Origin: Bifidobacterium platyrrhinorum
Lineage (GTDB): Bacteria > Actinomycetota > Actinomycetes > Actinomycetales > Bifidobacteriaceae
Direction of reading: 5' to 3'
DNA: 64,000 nucleotides
Assembly (NCBI RefSeq): GCF_010667645.1
Contig: NZ_WHZV01000009.1
Location: 31,910-95,909 of the forward strand
Shown here one piece after another: positions 39,305 through 46,635 of the stretch. Under the pieces are notes generated by a model, which saw only the letters and a list, made by a program, of their open reading frames with translations, searched no databases and was not told the DNA's origin. The stretch's first letter is position 1; each line of letters opens with the position of its first letter. The translations under genes and the position numbers were made by a program.

Positions 39305-40443
39305 CCTCGCCGACACGCACGTCACCGGCCTCGCGGTCCGCGGCCCGCGAGCGCGATACGCGCATCCGCGCCGATGCGGCCGACCTCGGCCTTGCGGCCC
39401 GCACCCCGCGCGTCGGCAGGACCGCCCTCACCTTCATCGTGCTCGCCGCGGGGCTCGTCGTCATGACCATCGTCTCCGCCTCGCTGGGCCAGCTCATCAT
39501 CCCCTTCGACCAGGTGCTCGGCTCGGTCTTCAACAAAATCGGCCTCCACTGGCTCGACGGCCCGTCCCGCGCGTTCGGCGAGGAGGCGTTGTGGAACGTG
39601 CGTTTCCCGCGCATCGTCATGGCGATCGTCGTCGGCGCGGCGCTCGGCGTGGCCGGCGCGCTCATGCAGGGCGTGTTCGGCAATCCCCTGGCCGAGCCGG
39701 GCACGGTGGGCGTCTCCTCCGGCGCGGCCGTCGGCGCCAGCTGCTCGATCCTCATGGGCTGGGATTTCCTCGGCGCGCTCACGACGCCCGCCCTCGCCTT
39801 CGCCTGCGGCCTGTTCACCACACTGTCCGTGTATCTGCTCGCCCGCCGCGACGGCCGTACCGAGGTCGTCACCTTGATTTTGACCGGCGTGGCCGTCAAC
39901 GCGGTGGCCGGCGCGCTGATCTCGTTCTGCACGTTCGCCGCGCCCACCTCCGCCCGCGACCAGATCGTGTTCTGGCAGATGGGTTCGTTCAACGGCTCGC
40001 GCTGGAACCAGGTCGCGCTCGTCGCACCGATGTGCGTGGTCGGCGTCATCGCCGTGCAGTTCATGGCGCGTCGCCTCGACCTGCTCGCGCTCGGCGAGAA
40101 GCCGGCCCGCCATCTCGGCGTGAACGTCGAACGTCTGCGTTTCCGATCGATGCTCGTCGTCGCGCTGCTGGTCTCGTCGGCGGTCGCGTTCTGCGGCATC
40201 ATCGCGTTCGTGGGCTTGGTCGTGCCGCATCTGCTGCGCATCATCATCGGCCCCGGGCACCGCGCGCTGCTGCCCGCCTCCGCGCTGGGCGGCGCGCTGC
40301 TGCTCACCATCGCCGATTTCGCCGCGCGCACCACGATCCGGTTCGCGGACCTGCCGATCGGCATGCTCACCTCGCTCGTCGGCGGGCCGTTCTTCTTCTG
40401 GCTGCTGCGCCGCAGCCGCTCCAAGTCGGGAGGTTGGGCATGA
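39301..40443 (+). CDS. HmuU-like heme-type ABC transporter permease
   Basis: FecCD-family permease of 380 residues with about 10 helices. Signatures: RFPRIVMAIVVGAALGVAGALMQGVFGNPLAEPGTVGVSSGAA, VVTLILTGVAVNAVAGALIS, and the coupling region GVNVERLRFRSM. ATG 39301 overlaps the lipoprotein stop by four bases; the open frame runs further upstream only as a shadow. Works with the lipoprotein and the next ATPase. Confidence 0.93.
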   Translation: MTSPTRTSPASRSAARERDTRIRADAADLGLAARTPRVGRTALTFIVLAAGLVVMTIVSASLGQLIIPFDQVLGSVFNKIGLHWLDGPSRAFGEEALWNVRFPRIVMAIVVGAALGVAGALMQGVFGNPLAEPGTVGVSSGAAVGASCSILMGWDFLGALTTPALAFACGLFTTLSVYLLARRDGRTEVVTLILTGVAVNAVAGALISFCTFAAPTSARDQIVFWQMGSFNGSRWNQVALVAPMCVVGVIAVQFMARRLDLLALGEKPARHLGVNVERLRFRSMLVVALLVSSAVAFCGIIAFVGLVVPHLLRIIIGPGHRALLPASALGGALLLTIADFAARTTIRFADLPIGMLTSLVGGPFFFWLLRRSRSKSGGWA

Positions 40444-41387
40444 GCATCCGCAACATGAACATCGGCATGGGCGTCCTCGACCGCACGCATCGCCCGCCGG
40501 TCCCGCCGCGCCCGGGCGACACCGTGCTGGAACTGAACGGCGTCGATGTCGAGATCGACGGCCGGCGAATCCTCGACGGTATCGACCTCGACATCCGCGC
40601 CGGCGAACTGCTGTCCATCGCCGGGCCCAACGGCGCCGGCAAATCCACGATGCTGAATGCGATCACCGGCGACGTGCCGGTCACGTCCGGCTCGATCAGC
40701 CTGTTCGGCGAACCGATCGCCGCGTGGGATGCGACCGAGCTCGCGATGCGTCGCTCCGTGCTCATGCAGAACGTGGACGTCACGTTCCCGTTCTCCGTCG
40801 ACGACATCGTGCGCATGGGTCGCTCCCCGTGGGAGGGCACGCCCGACGAGTCGGACGACGACATGATCGTCGCATCGGCGATGGCGATGACCGAGTCGAC
40901 GTCGCTCGCGGAACGCGTCTACACGTCCCTGTCCGGCGGCGAGCGCGGGCGCGCCGCGTTCTCGCGCGTGCTCGCGCAGGCCGCGCCGATCCTGCTGCTC
41001 GACGAGCCGACCGCGGCGATGGACGTGAAACACCAGGAGATGCTGATGCGTCTGGGTCGCGACTACGCCGAGGCCGGTTGCGCGGTCGTCGTCATCGTGC
41101 ACGCGCTCGACGCGGCGGCCGCATGGTCGGATCGCGTGGCGCTGCTCGAGCGCGGCCGGATCGCCGCGCTCGGCGCGCCCGAGGAGGTGTTCACGTCCGC
41201 GCGACTGTCCGCCGTGTACCAGTGCCCGATCGAGGTGCTGCGGCGTGACGACGGGAGTCTCGTGATCGCGCCGGAGCGTCCGGCCGTGCGTCGTCACGTG
41301 TACGGCCGCCGCGCGTTCCCGCTTGAGGGGCGTGCGAACCTGCCGCAGTTCGACCATGTGTCCGGTCAGGGGAAGGAGACGCGATGA
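40440..41387 (+). CDS. HmuV-like heme-type ABC transporter ATPase
   Basis: 315-residue ATPase: Walker A GPNGAGKST (62-70), Q-loop with the HmuV-like MQNVDVTFPFSVDDIVRMGR (about 109-128), signature LSGGERGRAAFSRV (about 164), Walker B ILLLDEP and the H-loop VIVHALDAA. The last 60 residues (RRDDGSLVIAPERPAVRRHV) are a basic tail beyond the usual end. Start and stop each overlap neighbours by four bases. Confidence 0.92.
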   Translation: MSIRNMNIGMGVLDRTHRPPVPPRPGDTVLELNGVDVEIDGRRILDGIDLDIRAGELLSIAGPNGAGKSTMLNAITGDVPVTSGSISLFGEPIAAWDATELAMRRSVLMQNVDVTFPFSVDDIVRMGRSPWEGTPDESDDDMIVASAMAMTESTSLAERVYTSLSGGERGRAAFSRVLAQAAPILLLDEPTAAMDVKHQEMLMRLGRDYAEAGCAVVVIVHALDAAAAWSDRVALLERGRIAALGAPEEVFTSARLSAVYQCPIEVLRRDDGSLVIAPERPAVRRHVYGRRAFPLEGRANLPQFDHVSGQGKETR

Positions 41388-42856
41388 CGGGGAAGGAAAC
41401 GGCCGTCCGTGTGGCGCCGCGCGTTACGACGCGTCTGGCGGCGTGCGGCGCGTCCGTGTTGCTGTCCGCGGCGATGCTCGTCGCGTCCGCGTTGTCCGGC
41501 GTGTGGCCGGGCGCCGCGTCGTCGGCTCTCGTGCCGTCCGCCTACGCCGCGGGCGCGAGCGTCGCCGTCGGCGTGGACGGCGGCACGCTCAATCCGGACG
41601 GGAACACGGCGGTCTCGTTGTCCGGCAGCGGGTTCCAATCCGTGAAGAACGGGTTCGGCGGCATCTACGTGCTGTTCGGCTGGGTGAGCGATCCGGGCGG
41701 CGACTCATGGAAGCCGTCGCAGGGCGGCGTGACCGGCGAGACCTACAAATACGTGCCGGACGACGAGAACGATCCGGCCGGCTACGACGTGTTCGTCGCA
41801 TTCCCCGGCAGTTCGACCGAAAGCGCGGCGAACGGCGGCGAGATCGCCGCGGACGGCACGTGGAACGCGACGATCACCGTGCCCGGTGCGAGGTTCACGA
41901 GCACGGACCGTTCCGGCAACCCGTCGGATGTGGACTGCACGGCGGTGCAGTGCGGCATCATCACGATCGGCGCGCACGGCGTTGCGAACGCGAACAACGA
42001 GACGTTCACGCCGTTGACGTTCGGCGCGACGGCCCCGTCCGCCGCGGATACCACGGACTCCGCGGACTCCGACGCCGCGCAGTCGGGGCGGTCGTCGGAA
42101 TCGGCGTCCGGTTCGGGCGCGACCGGCAAGACCGGCAGGAGCGCGGACGCGGGCGGTGCGACGACCGCGGATGCCACCGCGCGTCAGACCGTCGGAACGG
42201 CGTTGGAAGGAGCGAATGTGGGAACCCCTGCTTTGGGTGTGGCCGGATGGCTGATCGTCGCGGCGGCGATCATCCTCGGCATCGCCGTGATTGTGCTCGC
42301 GGCGGGATTCGGCGGCTATCTCGCCGCGAAATCGTTGCTGCTCGGCGTCTCGCCGGCGGCGATGGAGCAGGAGATGGCGCGTCGTGAGCGTCGCGCCGAG
42401 AGCGTGCGCGCGCGTGAGGAACTCAACACCGCGAAGCGGCGGCGCAAACAGTCCGAACGTCTGGCGCGCGAACAGGCGAAGGCCGGTCGCGCGCGGGGAC
42501 TGCTGGCGGATGCGGGTGCGCCGGTGACGCGTGCCGCGATGCCGGAGGCGTCGGATGGCGGTGCCGTGCCGGGCAGGACGATGCCGGTCGACGCCGGCAC
42601 CGTCGGCGAAGAGACGCAGATGCTCGCGCCGCCGGCGGGGGAGACCACGGTGATGCCCGCCGTCGCGGGGGATTCGGATGCCCCTGGCGGCGTCGCGCGT
42701 CGCGCGGCCGACATCCGCGGGTTCTTCACCCGTCATGCGGCGGCGGACGTGTCATCCGACGCCGCATTATCACCGAAATCACGGATATCGCCGGAAACGC
42801 CGGAATCACCGGTAACGACGTCGTTCCGGCCGGCACGAGGCGGGGAGGTCGCATGA
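41384..42856 (+). CDS. Membrane protein with external neocarzinostatin-like domain
   Basis: 490 residues. Signal peptide (ends SAYAAG, about 56), an external beta domain (57-215), Ser/Gly linker, one membrane helix (about 286-310) and a 165-residue charged cytoplasmic tail, partly coiled coil (MEQEMARRERRAESVRARE). The external domain resembles the neocarzinostatin family: GSGF near 81, GTWNATITVPGARF, and VDCTAVQC with Cys185/Cys190 shortly before GAHG (His198). The same domain type, with an AAHG histidine, is in the first gene of the operon. The tail carries EETQML and ETTVMP, possible Thr-kinase sites. Confidence 0.7.
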   Translation: MTGKETAVRVAPRVTTRLAACGASVLLSAAMLVASALSGVWPGAASSALVPSAYAAGASVAVGVDGGTLNPDGNTAVSLSGSGFQSVKNGFGGIYVLFGWVSDPGGDSWKPSQGGVTGETYKYVPDDENDPAGYDVFVAFPGSSTESAANGGEIAADGTWNATITVPGARFTSTDRSGNPSDVDCTAVQCGIITIGAHGVANANNETFTPLTFGATAPSAADTTDSADSDAAQSGRSSESASGSGATGKTGRSADAGGATTADATARQTVGTALEGANVGTPALGVAGWLIVAAAIILGIAVIVLAAGFGGYLAAKSLLLGVSPAAMEQEMARRERRAESVRAREELNTAKRRRKQSERLAREQAKAGRARGLLADAGAPVTRAAMPEASDGGAVPGRTMPVDAGTVGEETQMLAPPAGETTVMPAVAGDSDAPGGVARRAADIRGFFTRHAAADVSSDAALSPKSRISPETPESPVTTSFRPARGGEVA

Positions 42857-44325
42857 TGGGTGCGGGACGCATGATACTGAAGACGCTGTGCGCGGCCGCT
42901 GCGACGCTGGCCGTCTGCGCCGGCTCGGTGGCCGTCGCCGCGCCCGCGCTCGCCGCGGACGGCGGCGCGGCGACGAACGCGGCGACGATCACCACGCTCG
43001 ACGGCGGCTCCGGTGACGGTGGTTCCGGGGACGGCGGTGGCGATGGTTCCGGCGATACCGCCGGCGGTGATTCCGGCGACGGTGCCGAAGCCCCCGGGGA
43101 CGCCACGAAACTCGACGACGTGACGCTGCGCTGGAGCATGAACGACGAGACCAATTCGGCCGCGTTCTTCGGCGGCTGCAACTTCCTCTCCGCGGGAGTC
43201 GCCGGCGACACCGGCGCGTCGAAGACCTGGGACGAAAGCCTCTACCGGTCGTCGGACGGGAACGTGAGCATCCAAAAAACCGACGCGAACGGCGCATGGG
43301 CGGAGGCGACCTGGGCGTCGAAATGCCTCACGCGCGACGGCGCGAACGTGACGATGGGCAAGCGCGCGGACGGCCGGTCGATCAACACCGAATCGCAGGT
43401 CGTGATCTCCGGAGGCGCCGGCACGGTGAAGGCGGACGGCACGACGACCATCAGTTGGAAAGGCTCATGGACGGTCGCCTACTACGGCGGCATGACCTAC
43501 TGGTCCGTCACCGATCCGACGCTCACGCTCGGCGCGGACGGCGCCGGCGCGCTCACCGCCACCGCATCCGGCTACGGCGCCGACATGAACGACTCGAGCA
43601 AGTGGTTCACGCTCGAACCGCAGGAGATCCACCTTGCCGACTTCACCGGCGGCAATACGGTGGACGTCGCGAAAGCGCTCGACGACCACGGGTTCACCGC
43701 GACCCCCGACTATCTCGGCGTCGCGGTGAACGCGAGCGGCGACCATGGCTCGCAGGCCGCGAAAAGCGATGCGAACGCCGCCTACTGGGGTGCATTCCCG
43801 CAGTCGTTCGTCGACTTCCAGCTCAAAACCGGCCAGTCCGCCTACTGGTACACGTCGGACAGCGCGCGTGATTTCGCGAAACCGACATTACCGCTGTACG
43901 TGCAGTACGACGCGTCGTATGTCGTGGACGCGGGGGAGGGAAGCCCGGCCGCCGGAACCGCAGCGGGGGGAGCGGCGTCGGCCTCGGGTTCGTCGGCTTC
44001 GCGTGCCGGTGCGGGTTCGGGCTCCTCCGCGACGGCGAAAAAGACGACCTCCTCCGCGACGACGCCGTCCTCCGGCGGTGAGGCGTCGGCTGACGACGCG
44101 GGTACGGGCTCCGGGGATACGGGTGCCGGGGATACGGGCGCCGCGGCGTCGGCGGGCGGCTCCGGCGACGGCACGATGCTCATCGCCGACAACGCGAAGA
44201 CCATCGCGGTCGGTTCCGGTTCGGTGGCCGTGGCCTCCGGGCTGCCGCTGGCCTTGGGGTGGCTCATCCGCCGACGCCTCGGCCTCGACGTCGCCGCCGA
44301 ACTCGACCGGCGTCTCGGTCCGTAG
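42853..44325 (+). CDS. Second HtaA-like surface protein
   Basis: 490 residues. Signal peptide (ends APALAADG), an acidic Gly/Asp/Ser linker (about 50-80), an HtaA-like domain (about 88-357; TLRWSMNDET to PLYVQYDASYV), a Ser/Gly/Ala/Thr linker, a membrane helix (about 455-475) and a basic tail LIRRRLGLDVAAELDRRL. Where HtaA domains have a GH-x-G histidine motif this one reads GGMTYWS (Met214). Cys109 and Cys158 could form a disulfide. Start overlaps the previous stop; last gene of the operon. Confidence 0.82.
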   Translation: MMGAGRMILKTLCAAAATLAVCAGSVAVAAPALAADGGAATNAATITTLDGGSGDGGSGDGGGDGSGDTAGGDSGDGAEAPGDATKLDDVTLRWSMNDETNSAAFFGGCNFLSAGVAGDTGASKTWDESLYRSSDGNVSIQKTDANGAWAEATWASKCLTRDGANVTMGKRADGRSINTESQVVISGGAGTVKADGTTTISWKGSWTVAYYGGMTYWSVTDPTLTLGADGAGALTATASGYGADMNDSSKWFTLEPQEIHLADFTGGNTVDVAKALDDHGFTATPDYLGVAVNASGDHGSQAAKSDANAAYWGAFPQSFVDFQLKTGQSAYWYTSDSARDFAKPTLPLYVQYDASYVVDAGEGSPAAGTAAGGAASASGSSASRAGAGSGSSATAKKTTSSATTPSSGGEASADDAGTGSGDTGAGDTGAAASAGGSGDGTMLIADNAKTIAVGSGSVAVASGLPLALGWLIRRRLGLDVAAELDRRLGP

Positions 44326-44332
44326 CCCCGTT

Positions 44333-44390
44333 GGCCGCCCATGCCATGCGGTCGCCTTGAGGATGGTGGCATCGCACGGCATGGGCGGCC
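44333..44390. other. Long inverted repeat after the heme-type operon
   Basis: A perfect 13-bp repeat (GGCCGCCCATGCC at 44333-44345, GGCATGGGCGGCC at 44378-44390) with a 32-base loop that has partial inner pairing. It follows the stop of the last gene by seven bases and precedes the terminator. Confidence 0.7.
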
Positions 44391-44418
44391 ATCACCGGCA
44401 ATCGTCCGGTGTGAAATA

Positions 44419-44468
44419 TGAAAGACCCCGGGCGGTCCATACATTGCGGACCGCACCGGGGCCTTTCA
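44419..44468. terminator. Bidirectional terminator between the heme-type operon and pgm
   Basis: TGAAAG-A-CCCCGG-GCGGTCC pairs with CGGACCGC-A-CCGGGGC-CTTTCA around an eight-base loop. Lies between convergent genes. Confidence 0.85.
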
Positions 44469-44487
44469 CGCATTCAGGTCAGCGACC

Positions 44488-46164
44488 TCACTCGCCGAGG
44501 GCCTTGTCGACGACCTCGGAGGCTTCCTCGAGCACCTTGTCGAGGGCCTCGGGGCTCTCGAAGGACTCGGCGTACACCTTGTAGATGTTCTCGGTGCCGG
44601 AAGGACGGGCGGCGAACCAGTTGTCCTTCGTGGTGACCTTGAGGCCGCCGATCTTGGCGTGGTTGCCCGGCGCCTCGGTCAGCTTGGCGGTGATGTCCTC
44701 GCCGGCGAGCTGCGTGGCGGTCACGTCGTCGCCGGTCAGCTTGGCGAACTTCTGCTTCTGCTCGAGCGTGGTCGGGGTGTCAACGCGCTTGTACCAGGAC
44801 TCGCCGAAGCGGGCCACCTGGTCCTTGTGCAGCTCGGCCGGGTTCTTGCCGGTTTTCGCGGTGATCTCGGCGGCCAGCAGGTCGGGGATGAGACCGTCCT
44901 TGTCGGTGGTCCACACGCGGCCGTCGCGACGCAGGAAGCTCATGCCGGAGCTCTCCTCGCCGCCGAACGCGACCTCGCCGGAGAACAGCGGGTCGACGAA
45001 CCACTTGAAGCCGACCGGCACCTCGAGGACCTTCGCGTCGATCGACGCGGCGACGCGGTCGATCAGCGAGGAGGAGACGAGGGTCTTGCCGACGGCCGCG
45101 CCCTTCGGCCAGCCCGGGCGGTTGCCGCCGAACAGGTACTCGACGCACACGGCGATGTAGTGGTTCGGGTTCATCACGCCCCAATCCGGGCAGACGATGC
45201 CGTGGCGGTCGGCGTCCGGGTCGGTGCCGCCGACGAGATCGTACTTGTCCCAGGCGCCGGCGTTGAGCTCGTCGACGAGGCCCTTCATCGCGTACGGCGA
45301 GGACGGGTCCATGCGGATCTTGCCGTCGTGGTCGATGGTCATGAAGCGCCAGGTCGGATCGACCTCGGGGCGCACCACGCCGATGTTCAGGCCGTACTTC
45401 TCGTTGATGAGCGGCCAGTAGTTGACGGACGCGCCGCCCAGCGGGTCGATGCCGAGACGCACGCCGGAATTACGGATCGCGTCGAAGTCGATGACGTTGC
45501 CGAGGTCGGCCACGTAGTGCTCGCGGAAGTCGAAGCCCTCGACGTACTCGGACTTGACGGCCTCCTCGTAGGGCACGCGCTTGACGGACTTGTAGTCGCC
45601 GAGCAGCTCGTTGGCGCGGGCGGCGATCGCGTTGGTCACGTCCGCCGGGGCGGGGCCGCCGGTGACCGGATCGTACTTGAAGCCGCCGTCGGTGGGCGGG
45701 TTGTGGGACGGGGTGACGACGATGCCGTCGGCCAGACCTTCGCCTTCGAAGCGCTGGGTGCCGTCGGCGGCGCGGTTGTGGGTGAGGATCGCCTGGGAGA
45801 CCACCGGGGTGGGCACGAAGTCGTCGCGCGAGTCGATACGCACGTGCACGCCGTTGGCGACGAGCACCTCGATGGCGGTCTTCTTGGCCGGGCCGGACAG
45901 CGCGTGCGTGTCGGAGCCGAGGTACAGCGGGCCGGTGACGCCGGCCTTCTTGCGGTATTCGGCGATGGCCTGGGAGATGGCGACGATGTGGGCCTCGTTG
46001 AACGAGGTCTTCAGGGACGATCCGCGGTGGCCGGAGGTGCCGAAGATGACACGCTGCTCGGGGACGGACGGGTCGGGGACGAGGTCATAGTACTTGCCGA
46101 TGACCTCATCGACGTTGATCAGATCTTCTGGGGTGGCGGGCTTGCCCGCATTGTTTGCTACCAT
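44488..46164 (-). CDS. pgm: Phosphoglucomutase (alpha-D-glucose phosphate-specific)
   Basis: Interconverts glucose 1-phosphate and glucose 6-phosphate, linking glycogen/galactose use to the bifid shunt. 558 residues, normal for the family. Phosphoserine motif [11 protein letters not shown] (near 155), metal-binding [10 protein letters not shown] (near 317), sugar-binding GGEESSG (near 405) and phosphate-binding [15 protein letters not shown] near the end. TACAAT lies seven bases before the ATG with no Shine-Dalgarno, so the mRNA is probably leaderless. Divergent from the PTS operon. Confidence 0.96.
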   Translation of the reverse strand: MVANNAGKPATPEDLINVDEVIGKYYDLVPDPSVPEQRVIFGTSGHRGSSLKTSFNEAHIVAISQAIAEYRKKAGVTGPLYLGSDTHALSGPAKKTAIEVLVANGVHVRIDSRDDFVPTPVVSQAILTHNRAADGTQRFEGEGLADGIVVTPSHNPPTDGGFKYDPVTGGPAPADVTNAIAARANELLGDYKSVKRVPYEEAVKSEYVEGFDFREHYVADLGNVIDFDAIRNSGVRLGIDPLGGASVNYWPLINEKYGLNIGVVRPEVDPTWRFMTIDHDGKIRMDPSSPYAMKGLVDELNAGAWDKYDLVGGTDPDADRHGIVCPDWGVMNPNHYIAVCVEYLFGGNRPGWPKGAAVGKTLVSSSLIDRVAASIDAKVLEVPVGFKWFVDPLFSGEVAFGGEESSGMSFLRRDGRVWTTDKDGLIPDLLAAEITAKTGKNPAELHKDQVARFGESWYKRVDTPTTLEQKQKFAKLTGDDVTATQLAGEDITAKLTEAPGNHAKIGGLKVTTKDNWFAARPSGTENIYKVYAESFESPEALDKVLEEASEVVDKALGE

Positions 46165-46171
46165 GAAACCA

Positions 46172-46177
46172 ATTGTA
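46172..46177 (-). promoter_or_regulatory. -10 box of pgm, leaderless layout
   Basis: TACAAT on the minus strand ends seven bases before the ATG at 46164, placing the expected transcript start at or next to the start codon. No clear -35 box. The region 46178-46400 holds no gene. Confidence 0.55.
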
Positions 46178-46409
46178 CGGCGATGGGGTCGGATAACACG
46201 TGAGGTTTTGTGCCTAATTGTTCTGAAATGTGTGTGAACTCGGAGTGAATCGCGGCGCGGGGGCGCAAACCGGCGTGCCGTGGCATTGGATTCCGTTCGA
46301 TGGCATGTCCGGGTCGCGCCCGGGGTCCCGTTGCATGTCCCATTAACGCAAAATCACTTTTGTAAAAACCATTGGAATTACTGGCAACACGTCGAACGGA
46401 TGACAAGGT

Positions 46410-46438
46410 TTGCAGGATTGTTACCGTTCTGTTATAGT
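46410..46438 (+). promoter_or_regulatory. Promoter of the PTS/antiterminator operon
   Basis: TTGCAG (46410-46415), a 17-base spacer and TATAGT (46433-46438). The transcript would start near 46445, just before the RNA antiterminator element, leaving a leader of about 190 bases. Confidence 0.75.
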
Positions 46439-46463
46439 GACGCACTGTCAGTTTCCTTTAGCA

Positions 46464-46495
46464 GGGTTGCTACTCAAGATTTCGAGGCAAGACCT
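46464..46495 (+). promoter_or_regulatory. Ribonucleic antiterminator (RAT) for the LicT-type regulator
   Basis: GGGTTGCTACT at the 5' side and GAGGCAAGACCT at the 3' side match the RAT consensus of the BglG/LicT family (GGATTGTTACT ... GCAGGCAAAACCT). The element folds as a short hairpin with internal loops. Its last five bases are the first five of the terminator arm, so antiterminator and terminator exclude each other. The presumed ligand is the protein encoded at 48824-49657. Confidence 0.82.
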
Positions 46496-46576
46496 GAGGC
46501 GCGAGTCTGGCCGTAGACGTATGCCGTTCCGGTGTCCGTCCGCGGGCATGAAATGCTCTTGCCTCGGGTCTTTTTT
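46491..46576 (+). terminator. Regulated terminator in the PTS leader
   Basis: GACCTGAGGC (46491-46500) pairs with GCCTCGGGTC (46561-46570), one wobble, directly before TTTTTT. A rival pairing CGAGGCAAGA (46483-46492) with TCTTGCCTCG (46557-46566) is also perfect. The loop of about 60 bases may hold further stems. Confidence 0.75.
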
Positions 46577-46635
46577 CGTCATCTGGGTCAATGTCGACCT
46601 GGCGATGGGCGACTACACATTGATGGAAGAAAGAA

